Source of the DNA: Facklamia sp050409585
GTDB lineage: Bacteria > Bacillota > Bacilli > Lactobacillales > Aerococcaceae
DNA: 64,000 nucleotides
Assembly (NCBI RefSeq): GCF_050409585.1
Contig: NZ_JBNUPE010000011.1
Span: 5,355-69,354 of the forward strand
Direction of reading: 5' to 3'
The notes beneath the pieces are model-generated. The model was given only the letters and a program-made list of their open reading frames with translations. It was not told the DNA's origin and searched no databases. Made by a program: the position numbers and the translations under genes. Below, piece after piece: positions 8,694 to 16,003 of this stretch. Within the stretch, counting starts at the first letter, position 1. Every line of letters starts with the position of its first letter.

Positions 8694-10418
8694 TTAATAA
8701 AATCGGATTTGTTTTTCTTGATGATACATCCTTCGAACTTGCGTCGGTGCATCTGGATCGACTTGACGAAGGACTTTTTCAATGGTTGCCAAAGCTTCAC
8801 GGTAACGGAATTCTTGGTGGAAGTAGTATTGCGCTTCTTTAATTGCTTGGTCTACCTCTGGGTAATCGTAGCGAAAACGATTGGAATGTTGAATCATATA
8901 TTCGGTGAGCATGGCTGAATCGATGGTTTCTTCAGTCATTGCCTCCAATTCATCTAAACCTTGTTCTAAATTACCTTCCATCTCATCAATTTGATTCATA
9001 TCCACTCGGACACGATTGAGTTGTTGAGAGAGGTTCTCAATATGATCAGTTACCTTATAAAACAATTCGTAATAGCTATCATGTAAGCCAGGCAAATGGT
9101 TTTTTTCTAACTTACGCTTCATATTTCTAAGGTCTAATTCATATAAATCAAGATTTGATTTAGCTTCTTTCTCTCGACTGGTTAAGCCAGCTATCGATTT
9201 TACTAACTGATTTTGTTCATCTGCTATTTCTTCAATAGAACGCTCGATTTTACGCATTTTGCTTTCTATTTGAGTAAATACGGCATGATTTTGTTCAATA
9301 TCAACTTCCATATCTTTGAATTTTTGATACTCCAAGCGAATTCTTTCGGTTAAGTCATTGACTTGGTCTAATTCATTATTATGTAAGATGTAAGATTGAG
9401 AGATCCGATCGACTTCTATTCCTGCATAACGATTGTTTTCAGTTACTGCTTCAATTCGTCCCTTCAATTGATGAAGGTGACTATTCACATATTCTTTAGC
9501 CATAATTTCTGATTCTAACTGATCGTATAAGGAATTAATTTCACGCTCTGCTTTGTCCATTAAGGTTTTAGCGTCAGCTAAATCAGCATTTTTAATCTCG
9601 TTTTTGGCTTGGTTTAACTGCTCTTGAATTTTATCAATTTCTTCTAAAACATTAATATTATCAAAGTTAAAGCGACTAGCCACCATTTTTTCGTAGCCAT
9701 CTCTAATATCTTCAAGTGAATCTTCATATTCACTTTGAATCTTATCGTACATACTTGGAATTTTTTGTAAGATTTCTTCAAATGACGATAAGTCAGCCTC
9801 TAAGTTATCTAGCATATCTTGAGCATCTAGATGATCACCGTTAGCAGTTAGTTCATTATATTTAGTGAAGTTCAACTCTAAATATTGAAGGTTTTTTTCA
9901 AGCGTTTCAATCGCTGGCCCATAATCAAAAGAATGATTCATGACACTTTTGCGAGCAGTTTGATAACGTTCAAGTAAGGCTTCATAACGTTCTTGATTTT
10001 CATCCTCTGTTGCCAATAATTCTGTTAATTCCTGGTGCAATTGATGAACTTGAATTTCTGTTTCATCAAGAATTTCACGTGCTTGATTTAGTGCGTTTTT
10101 TGCTCTCACTAGATTCATTTGTTCTACAAATTGTTCAGAACCTACCAAAGCGGCTTCTATTTCAGTAAATTGAAAGTTGGTAATGGTTTGCCAAGTAGCC
10201 ACTAAACTTTCATATTTTCTTTTTGTTTGACCAGATAGATTCATATTCTTCAAAGTAAAGAGCTGGTCAGCAACAGAAATAGACATCATTTCATCTTTAC
10301 GTTGTTCCAAATCTTTAATTTCTTTCTTTCTCTGTGTACGGAAATAATAAATTAATCCATAGATTAAGAGTATTGCTACAATGATCAAGAACAGGATGTC
10401 CGTGAATTTAATACTCAT
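8694..10418 (-). CDS. ezrA: Septation ring formation regulator EzrA
   Basis: EzrA is an inner-membrane division protein that interacts with FtsZ and coordinates septal cell-wall synthesis. One N-terminal membrane segment (about residues 5-26) is followed by ~540 residues of nearly unbroken coiled coil of spectrin-like repeats, at the normal length (574). It is monocistronic as far as the sequence shows: a terminator follows and rpsD upstream has its own terminator. It complements the ftsZ/ftsA/divIVA genes further right. Confidence 0.96.
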   Translation of the reverse strand: MSIKFTDILFLIIVAILLIYGLIYYFRTQRKKEIKDLEQRKDEMMSISVADQLFTLKNMNLSGQTKRKYESLVATWQTITNFQFTEIEAALVGSEQFVEQMNLVRAKNALNQAREILDETEIQVHQLHQELTELLATEDENQERYEALLERYQTARKSVMNHSFDYGPAIETLEKNLQYLELNFTKYNELTANGDHLDAQDMLDNLEADLSSFEEILQKIPSMYDKIQSEYEDSLEDIRDGYEKMVASRFNFDNINVLEEIDKIQEQLNQAKNEIKNADLADAKTLMDKAEREINSLYDQLESEIMAKEYVNSHLHQLKGRIEAVTENNRYAGIEVDRISQSYILHNNELDQVNDLTERIRLEYQKFKDMEVDIEQNHAVFTQIESKMRKIERSIEEIADEQNQLVKSIAGLTSREKEAKSNLDLYELDLRNMKRKLEKNHLPGLHDSYYELFYKVTDHIENLSQQLNRVRVDMNQIDEMEGNLEQGLDELEAMTEETIDSAMLTEYMIQHSNRFRYDYPEVDQAIKEAQYYFHQEFRYREALATIEKVLRQVDPDAPTQVRRMYHQEKQIRFY

Positions 10419-10554
10419 TCCTTTTCGCTCCTCTACTTATTTCTAATCCCCTGCCTATTGGCCTTTTGCATAAATAATCACCATACATTATAACATTTGA
10501 AGGCTTTCTTTTAAAGGCATTGTTCAATAAAAAAACTTCCTTAGGCTCTAATGG

Positions 10555-10588
10555 AAAAAAATAAGATTGGGAAAGCTCCCAATCTTAT
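10555..10588 (-). terminator. Rho-independent terminator after rpsD
   Basis: On the minus strand AAGATTGGGA pairs with TCCCAATCTT around a short loop and is followed by seven T. It sits 20 bases after the rpsD stop. Confidence 0.9.
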
Positions 10589-10607
10589 GTAACAATCTCT
10601 TTAAGAT

Positions 10608-11216
10608 TTAGCCTAATTTATTGTAGTATTCTACGACTAGGGCTTCATCAATTTCAGCATTTAATTCGCTACGTAATGGTAAACGAACTAAGCTACCTTC
10701 TAATTTATCAGCATCAAAGTTCACAAACTCTAAACGAGTAACTGTTGTTTCTAATGCTTCCTTGATGATAGCTAAATTACGTGAGCGTTCACGAACACTA
10801 ATTACTTGTCCTGGTTCAACAATATATGACGGGATATCTACACGCTTGCCATCAACAGTAATATGGCCGTGATTTACTAGTTGACGTGCTTGACGACGAG
10901 TAGTAGCTAAACCTAATCGATAAACTAAGTTATCTAAACGACGCTCTAACATAACCATGAAGTTATCACCATGTTTACCTTCGGAGATTTTGCCAGCGCG
11001 ATTAAATAAAGTGCGGAATTGGCGTTCATTTAATCCATACATAAAGCGTAATTTTTGCTTTTCATTTTTTTGTAAAGCATATTCTGATAATTTTTTACGT
11101 TGATTACCGTGTTGTCCTGGTGGGAACGGACGTTTTGATAACTCCTTACCAGTTTCAGTTAATGAAATTCCTAAACGACGAGATTGTTTCCATGAGGGTC
11201 CTGTATAACGTGACAT
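10608..11216 (-). CDS. rpsD: Small ribosomal subunit protein uS4
   Basis: uS4 binds 16S rRNA early in small-subunit assembly. The 202 residues match the Bacillus-type S4: MSRYTGPSWKQSRRLG at the start, RPFPPGQHG, and the S4 RNA-binding domain (RRLDNLVYRLG...RQLVNHGHI) about residues 90-150. It is a single-gene unit away from the main ribosomal clusters, as in B. subtilis, with its own terminator and a long upstream leader. There is no zinc-binding CxxC cluster at the N-terminus, so it is the zinc-free form. Confidence 0.98.
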   Translation of the reverse strand: MSRYTGPSWKQSRRLGISLTETGKELSKRPFPPGQHGNQRKKLSEYALQKNEKQKLRFMYGLNERQFRTLFNRAGKISEGKHGDNFMVMLERRLDNLVYRLGLATTRRQARQLVNHGHITVDGKRVDIPSYIVEPGQVISVRERSRNLAIIKEALETTVTRLEFVNFDADKLEGSLVRLPLRSELNAEIDEALVVEYYNKLG

Positions 11217-11370
11217 TAAAATTCCTCCATAAAATATGTATTGGAGTAAAATAAGTGGTTAGAAAATCGAATGCGTGCAGTTAGTTTTTCACCTTGTGCA
11301 GCCGTGGTTACTCATTAACGTTGACGTTACTAACTGTTGACGCGCTTTCTTTTTCTATGCTGCATTATTT
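11217..11370 (-). promoter_or_regulatory. Structured rpsD leader, probable S4 autoregulatory element
   Basis: The transcript upstream of rpsD can form a long-range stem. CAGTTAGT (complement of 11278-11285 region partner at 11329-11336) pairs perfectly with ACTAACTG. It is extended outward by GCG(c)GT/ACGC and encloses about 45 bases. S4 in Firmicutes represses its own messenger by binding such a leader. I infer that role here from position and from the stem; I did not match a formal model. Confidence 0.55.
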
Positions 11371-11416
11371 TACACTCTTTTTATTATACCGATTAATAAA
11401 AGATTAGCAAGTTTTT

Positions 11417-12112
11417 TTAATCAATTTTACTCAGTAAATCGATTACCATCTCAGCTGATTTGCGTCCGGCCAATATAATAAATTCATCAAAACTTATTCC
11501 AGCTTCTTCATCTGCTTTATCGGAGATTGAACGAATGATAATAAATGGTGTTTTTAGAATATAAGCAGCTTGTGCGATAGCCGCTGATTCCATCTCAACT
11601 GCTTTTACGTTAGGAAAAACTTGACGAATATTGTTTACTTGTTGACTGTCACTAATGAATTGATCTCCTGAAGCAATCAGTCCTCTAATTGCGGTTTGTC
11701 CTTTCTCTTTAGCCAATCGATAGGCCAATTGACTGATATCTTCATCTGGTTGATATATTGTCGGCATGCCAGCCATTTGACCTTGGTCGTATCCAAAGAC
11801 TAAAAGGTTTACATCGTGGTGGATTAAACCATCAGCAATCACCAAGTCACCCACTGATAAGTCTGGTGACAGACCTCCGGCACTTCCAGTGTTTATAATT
11901 AAATCCACCTCAAAATGATCAACCATTAAAACAGTTGAAAGGCTAGCATTAACTTTTCCAATTCCTGATTGAACTAGGACAACTTCTTTACCACTCAATC
12001 TTCCTTGATAAAACTCAAAGCCATAGTAATTATGAACTTCTAAATTTGATAGTTCATTTTTTAAGAGACGAATTTCTTCTTCCATTGCACCAATAATTCC
12101 AATTTTCTTCAT
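11417..12112 (-). CDS. mtnN: 5'-methylthioadenosine/S-adenosylhomocysteine nucleosidase
   Basis: MtnN (Pfs) cleaves adenine from MTA, SAH and 5'-deoxyadenosine, feeding methyl-cycle and AI-2 metabolism. The 231-residue sequence opens with the family signature MKKIGIIGAMEEEI. It has NTGSAGGL for phosphate/ribose binding, VEMESAAIAQ (substrate glutamates) and the catalytic Asp in RSISDKAD. It is the last gene of the nudF / membrane protein / mtnN series, which are 2 and 13 bases apart. Confidence 0.97.
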   Translation of the reverse strand: MKKIGIIGAMEEEIRLLKNELSNLEVHNYYGFEFYQGRLSGKEVVLVQSGIGKVNASLSTVLMVDHFEVDLIINTGSAGGLSPDLSVGDLVIADGLIHHDVNLLVFGYDQGQMAGMPTIYQPDEDISQLAYRLAKEKGQTAIRGLIASGDQFISDSQQVNNIRQVFPNVKAVEMESAAIAQAAYILKTPFIIIRSISDKADEEAGISFDEFIILAGRKSAEMVIDLLSKID

Positions 12113-12125
12113 CTAACCACCCCTC

Positions 12126-12626
12126 CTATGCCAAAAAAGCGATTAACAAAACTAAGACTAATAGAACACCTACTATGATAATGCCATTATTTAAAAAACG
12201 GTCAATTTTAGCTGAATATTTAGCTCTTTTTCTAATAGAACTATTATCTTCCCCCATTGATTGATGGTGATAATCCTCGAGTGAACTTGCTTGGTCTTTA
12301 TCAACTGATTGCTCATTAAAAGCTTTGTATACTCCATCTCCTTCTGCATCCATCTCATTAGTCATGTCAAAGTCATTCTGACTATCAAATTGTGAAGTCA
12401 CTTCCTCATAATAATTTGGATAAGGTTGTGAATCATCCATCGCTTCTGCCCGATTAACAAATTCGTGGTAGAGCTCACTATCTTCTGAATAGATCGACCG
12501 ATCAAAGGAATCCACTTGATTGTTTGAAGAAGGCTGATGATTTAAACGATCATTTCCTTCTTGCTCATAATTTAAATAAGCTTGATAATCGTCGTGTTTT
12601 TTCTTTTTGCTTGAAAATAGTCCCAT
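12126..12626 (-). CDS. Tail-anchored membrane protein, MacP-like by position and topology
   Basis: This 166-residue protein has a basic start (GLFSSKKKKHDD), a long acidic, Asp/Glu/Gln/Ser-rich, probably unstructured cytoplasmic part, a short basic stretch (IRKRAKYSAKIDRF) and a single C-terminal membrane segment at residues ~143-166. It has no other domain I recognise. It sits between nudF and mtnN. From memory, the pneumococcal MacP gene (tail-anchored DUF4044 activator of PBP2a) occupies the same place. The basic juxtamembrane patch and terminal anchor fit MacP, but the protein is longer. The MacP role is therefore an inference. Confidence 0.7.
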   Translation of the reverse strand: MGLFSSKKKKHDDYQAYLNYEQEGNDRLNHQPSSNNQVDSFDRSIYSEDSELYHEFVNRAEAMDDSQPYPNYYEEVTSQFDSQNDFDMTNEMDAEGDGVYKAFNEQSVDKDQASSLEDYHHQSMGEDNSSIRKRAKYSAKIDRFLNNGIIIVGVLLVLVLLIAFLA

Positions 12627-12628
12627 AA

Positions 12629-13219
12629 CTAAACCTCCAAACTATTTAACCAAATGCTTAAAGCATATAAAGTTTTTAAATCAATGATTTCACCATTATT
12701 AATCATTTCCCTCACTTGTTGGGCCGTAAATAAGTAATGCGAAACTTCTTCATTTTCATCTTGATCTAGCTTTTCTTTTGCCTCTTCAATGGATTTAGCA
12801 AAGAAAAGGTATATGGCCTCATCAATATAACCCGGTGAAATATAAAATTTAGAATTAAATATCCACTCTGCTGAAGCGTAACCAGTTTCTTCATTTAACT
12901 CACGTTTGGCGGCTATAAGAGGCTCTTCGAGTTGACCTTCTACTTGATCGATAATTCCAGCTGGGATTTCGTAAATTTCATCAGCAATAGCCGGACGATA
13001 CTGTTTAACCAGGACAACTTCATTATTTTTTGTTTCAGCTAATATACCCACTGCTGGCAGGTGATGAATCAACTCACGTTTTGCCGTTTGACCGTTGGGT
13101 AGACGTACTTCATTTTGATAGAGTTGTAAAATGGCCCCATCGTAGATTTGGTTAACAGATAGTGTTTCATTATTTTTGATAAATGAAATTGTCTCTGCCT
13201 TATCTTTCATAATTTTCAC
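12629..13219 (-). CDS. nudF: ADP-ribose pyrophosphatase (Nudix hydrolase)
   Basis: Nudix enzyme expected to hydrolyse ADP-ribose to AMP and ribose 5-phosphate. The 196-residue protein has VVLVKQYRPAI before EIPAGIID and the Nudix core RELNEETGY. The glycine-to-REL stretch of the Nudix box is four residues longer than the classical GX5EX7REUXEEXGU pattern. The order nudF / tail-anchored protein / mtnN on one strand suggests a shared transcript. The substrate is assigned by family resemblance to NudF/YqkG, not by a diagnostic residue. Confidence 0.9.
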   Translation of the reverse strand: MKIMKDKAETISFIKNNETLSVNQIYDGAILQLYQNEVRLPNGQTAKRELIHHLPAVGILAETKNNEVVLVKQYRPAIADEIYEIPAGIIDQVEGQLEEPLIAAKRELNEETGYASAEWIFNSKFYISPGYIDEAIYLFFAKSIEEAKEKLDQDENEEVSHYLFTAQQVREMINNGEIIDLKTLYALSIWLNSLEV

Positions 13220-13382
13220 CTCTTAAAACTATTTCCTTAGCTATTAATTCCTACTCAGTTTAGCGACTACTATTCTTTCTTTCAAGTCTTTTCAATGGTT
13301 AAGTTTAAGAATAGGCCTCAAGTCCGATAAGACTTTTTTCTAGTTATGGTATTCTAAAATTAAGAAAAGGGAGGTTGCAATC

Positions 13383-14510
13383 ATGTTAGCTTTAATCAAT
13401 ATAATTTTTATATTCTTATTAGCAGGCCCTCTGCTAAATATTGTTCGCAAATTCAATCTTTTTGTTAAAAAAGGAAATCATTTATCTGATATTTGGACGG
13501 TTACTTTGAAGAAAAATATCCTTGCCTTACTTACTTTAATTGTGATGGAGCATGTTTTAACATTCATTTTTTATAATAGCTACTATATAATGGCCCTCGT
13601 CTATTCCACTTTAGCTATTGTTGCCGGATGGCTTCTCTTAGCCTTTCTCTTTTACTTTATTCGTAAAATAAATTCTGCGGCATGGATTTGGTTTTTCTAT
13701 TATGTTGGTCAAGTCCTCACCTTATTAGTGGGTCTGACTATTGCTAGTAGTCAATCCCAATCTTATGGCTATATTGGTTTAGAGAGTTATTTTACTGCTT
13801 CTGCCATTAGCTTATATTATCTAAGCATTGCTATTCTATTTTGTTCAGCTGGGGTTGCTTTTTTAGCGCTTATAACAAAACCGAATACATTTAAAACCCA
13901 CAGGAAGTCATTTTTCCATCCTACTCACAAAAAGCCTAGTCGCAACATGCTAGAGCATTATCAAGCAGCAGGCTTAAGTAAACAAGAAATTGAAGCTTTC
14001 AGAAGTCAAATGGCTGATTCGCGTAAACAGATTATTAATATTGAAGCCAACTTTCAAAAAACGGCTAAAATGCGCGCCATTGAAATCCGACACAATATCG
14101 TCAAAGTTTCAAAGAATTACTTTAAAGATATCGTTGAAGAGCCCAATCGTCGACTGGATGCTTCTGATTTCCTCATCAATTATCTTCCACAGTTAGACGA
14201 TCTATTAGAAAAATATAATGAAATTAATTCACATGTGGCAAAAAATAAGCAAAGCTATTTAATTTTAGAAAAAAGTGCCCAAACAATCGATCAGTTGAGT
14301 CAAGAAATTGTTGAGGATTATTTGAAATTTCACTCCGAAACCTATCAAGAATTGGAAGATGGCTTGAAACTAGCCGACCGAATGTTACATAATGAATCTA
14401 ATAATCAAACAAATCGATTCAGCCAAAATTCAAAAAAATCTAAAATGGATAATTTTGATATGGATGACCCTTTTGAAGAGCTTAAAGAACTAGATAATGA
14501 AGGAGAATAA
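13383..14510 (+). CDS. XpaC-like membrane protein (5-bromo-4-chloroindolyl phosphate hydrolysis family)
   Basis: The first ~170 residues hold four or five membrane segments. The rest (about 180-375) is a soluble, helical, charged domain with the XpaC look (KTAKMRAIEIRHNI...RLDASDFLINYLPQL). XpaC proteins are named from an indirect phosphatase phenotype, and the biochemical function is unknown. The gene is followed with a near-overlap by telA, the usual xpaC-telA pairing, so the two probably form one cell-envelope stress unit. GAAAAGGGAGG lies just before the ATG. Confidence 0.8.
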   Translation: MLALINIIFIFLLAGPLLNIVRKFNLFVKKGNHLSDIWTVTLKKNILALLTLIVMEHVLTFIFYNSYYIMALVYSTLAIVAGWLLLAFLFYFIRKINSAAWIWFFYYVGQVLTLLVGLTIASSQSQSYGYIGLESYFTASAISLYYLSIAILFCSAGVAFLALITKPNTFKTHRKSFFHPTHKKPSRNMLEHYQAAGLSKQEIEAFRSQMADSRKQIINIEANFQKTAKMRAIEIRHNIVKVSKNYFKDIVEEPNRRLDASDFLINYLPQLDDLLEKYNEINSHVAKNKQSYLILEKSAQTIDQLSQEIVEDYLKFHSETYQELEDGLKLADRMLHNESNNQTNRFSQNSKKSKMDNFDMDDPFEELKELDNEGE

Positions 14511-14514
14511 AGCG

Positions 14515-15792
14515 ATGAATGAACTAAACTCAAATAATCAGGATTTAACTCAAGCCACTTCTTTTGATGAAATTGATGATCTTCTGACGGATCCCTTTGA
14601 CCAAGAAGAAGATCGGATTGAACCCATTCAATCTTTGCAAAGCGAATTATCAAAAGCTTCAATTCTTTCACAGAAAAAAGTTACCAATGAGAAAACAATT
14701 GACCGCTTGAGTAAAAATCGTCAAGCTCAAGCACGTAAACTCGCCCAGCAGATTGACGAGAAAAACCTTTCTGCTGTTATCACCTATGGGGCTAAAGCAC
14801 AAAAGCGTTTGTCAGAATTCTCCCATTCAATGCTACATAATGTCCAACTTAAAGATACGGGTGAAGTCGGTGATGTTTTAACGGATTTAATGACTACCTT
14901 ACAACAGTCGAATCCTAAGGAGTTAACCAGTCGACCTAATCTTTTTCAAAAAGTTTTTGGCCAAGTCCGTACCTCCATCTCTGATACCCAAATGAAATAT
15001 CAAAAAATCGGTAATCAATTAGACAAAGTCGTTATTCGTTTAGAAAGAGAAAAAAACGAATTACTCAATGACAATATGATGTTAGAAACACTCTATCAAA
15101 AGAACAAAGACTACTTTGAGGCTTTAAATGTCTATATTGCAGCGGGTGAAGTTAAAATTGAAGAATTACAATCCAAAACGATTCCTCAAGCTATTAAAAA
15201 AGCTCAAGAAAGCAATAGCCAAATGGATGTGCAGGAAGTCCATGACCTTAACCAATTTTTAGATCGTTTAGACAAACGCACCCATGATCTAAGACTTACC
15301 CGTCAAATGACTATCCAGCAAGCTCCACAAATTCGGATGATTCAAAATACTAACCAAGCCTTGGCTGAAAAAATTCAAGCCTCTGTTCATACCTCTATTC
15401 CTCTTTGGGAAAATCAAATTACCATTGCCCTTGCACTTTTGAGACAGCAAGACGCTGCCACTTCTCAAAGAATGGTCTCAGAAACAACCAATGATTTGTT
15501 ACGTCGCAATTCCGCTATGCTGAAACAATCGGCCATTGATACAGCTAGAGAAACTGAAAGAGGTATTATCGATATCGAAACCTTACAAAAAACGCAGGCT
15601 GATTTGATCGAAACGATTGAAACAACATTACAAATTCAAGCTGAAGGACGACAGCAAAGACAAGCCGCTCAAATAGAATTAGAATCAATGGAAAGTCAAC
15701 TGCAAGAACGGTTATTAGCTATTTCAAATGAACAAAAACAACAAGCTATGAATCCTAAAACGTCACAAGATAATTATTTTGATGATTTTTAA
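14515..15792 (+). CDS. telA: TelA family protein (toxic anion/tellurite resistance, cell-envelope stress)
   Basis: A soluble, mostly helical 425-residue protein of the TelA/KlaA family (PF05816). The central region IDRLSKNRQAQARKLAQQID and the later ETTNDLLRRNSAMLKQSAIDTA stretch are characteristic. I start at the ATG at 14515, which has AAGGAG nine bases upstream. An ATG at 14497 overlaps that ribosome site. The xpaC stop lies four bases upstream. Family members affect tellurite, bacteriocin and antibiotic tolerance, but the molecular mechanism is not established. Confidence 0.88.
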   Translation: MNELNSNNQDLTQATSFDEIDDLLTDPFDQEEDRIEPIQSLQSELSKASILSQKKVTNEKTIDRLSKNRQAQARKLAQQIDEKNLSAVITYGAKAQKRLSEFSHSMLHNVQLKDTGEVGDVLTDLMTTLQQSNPKELTSRPNLFQKVFGQVRTSISDTQMKYQKIGNQLDKVVIRLEREKNELLNDNMMLETLYQKNKDYFEALNVYIAAGEVKIEELQSKTIPQAIKKAQESNSQMDVQEVHDLNQFLDRLDKRTHDLRLTRQMTIQQAPQIRMIQNTNQALAEKIQASVHTSIPLWENQITIALALLRQQDAATSQRMVSETTNDLLRRNSAMLKQSAIDTARETERGIIDIETLQKTQADLIETIETTLQIQAEGRQQRQAAQIELESMESQLQERLLAISNEQKQQAMNPKTSQDNYFDDF

Positions 15793-15930
15793 TTTTTACT
15801 TTAAACACTCTTTAGGAGTATTAAAAGAAACTAGGTAAAAAGTCCTAAATACGACAAAAATCAGCCCATTATCTAGGAATTTCCCCAGCTTTTAGGGCTT
15901 GTTATTCACTATTTTTATTTATTAAACGAC

Positions 15931-15972
15931 AAAAACAGTGGCGAATCTCATATCAATTCGCCACTGTTTTTT
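15931..15972. terminator. Bidirectional terminator between telA and ileS
   Basis: A near-perfect hairpin (ACAGTGGCGAAT / ATTCGCCACTGT around nine bases) is flanked by A5 on the left and T6 on the right. It can therefore end telA on the plus strand and ileS on the minus strand. Confidence 0.92.
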
Positions 15973-16003
15973 AGGGCTTTGGCCCTGTCTTTTTTTTATA
16001 AAG

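Noticed and set aside
8574..8918. 114-codon plus-strand frame across the ezrA end and the desulfurase start
   Set aside because: It crosses a terminator hairpin and two well-supported minus-strand genes. Its composition follows the opposite strand.
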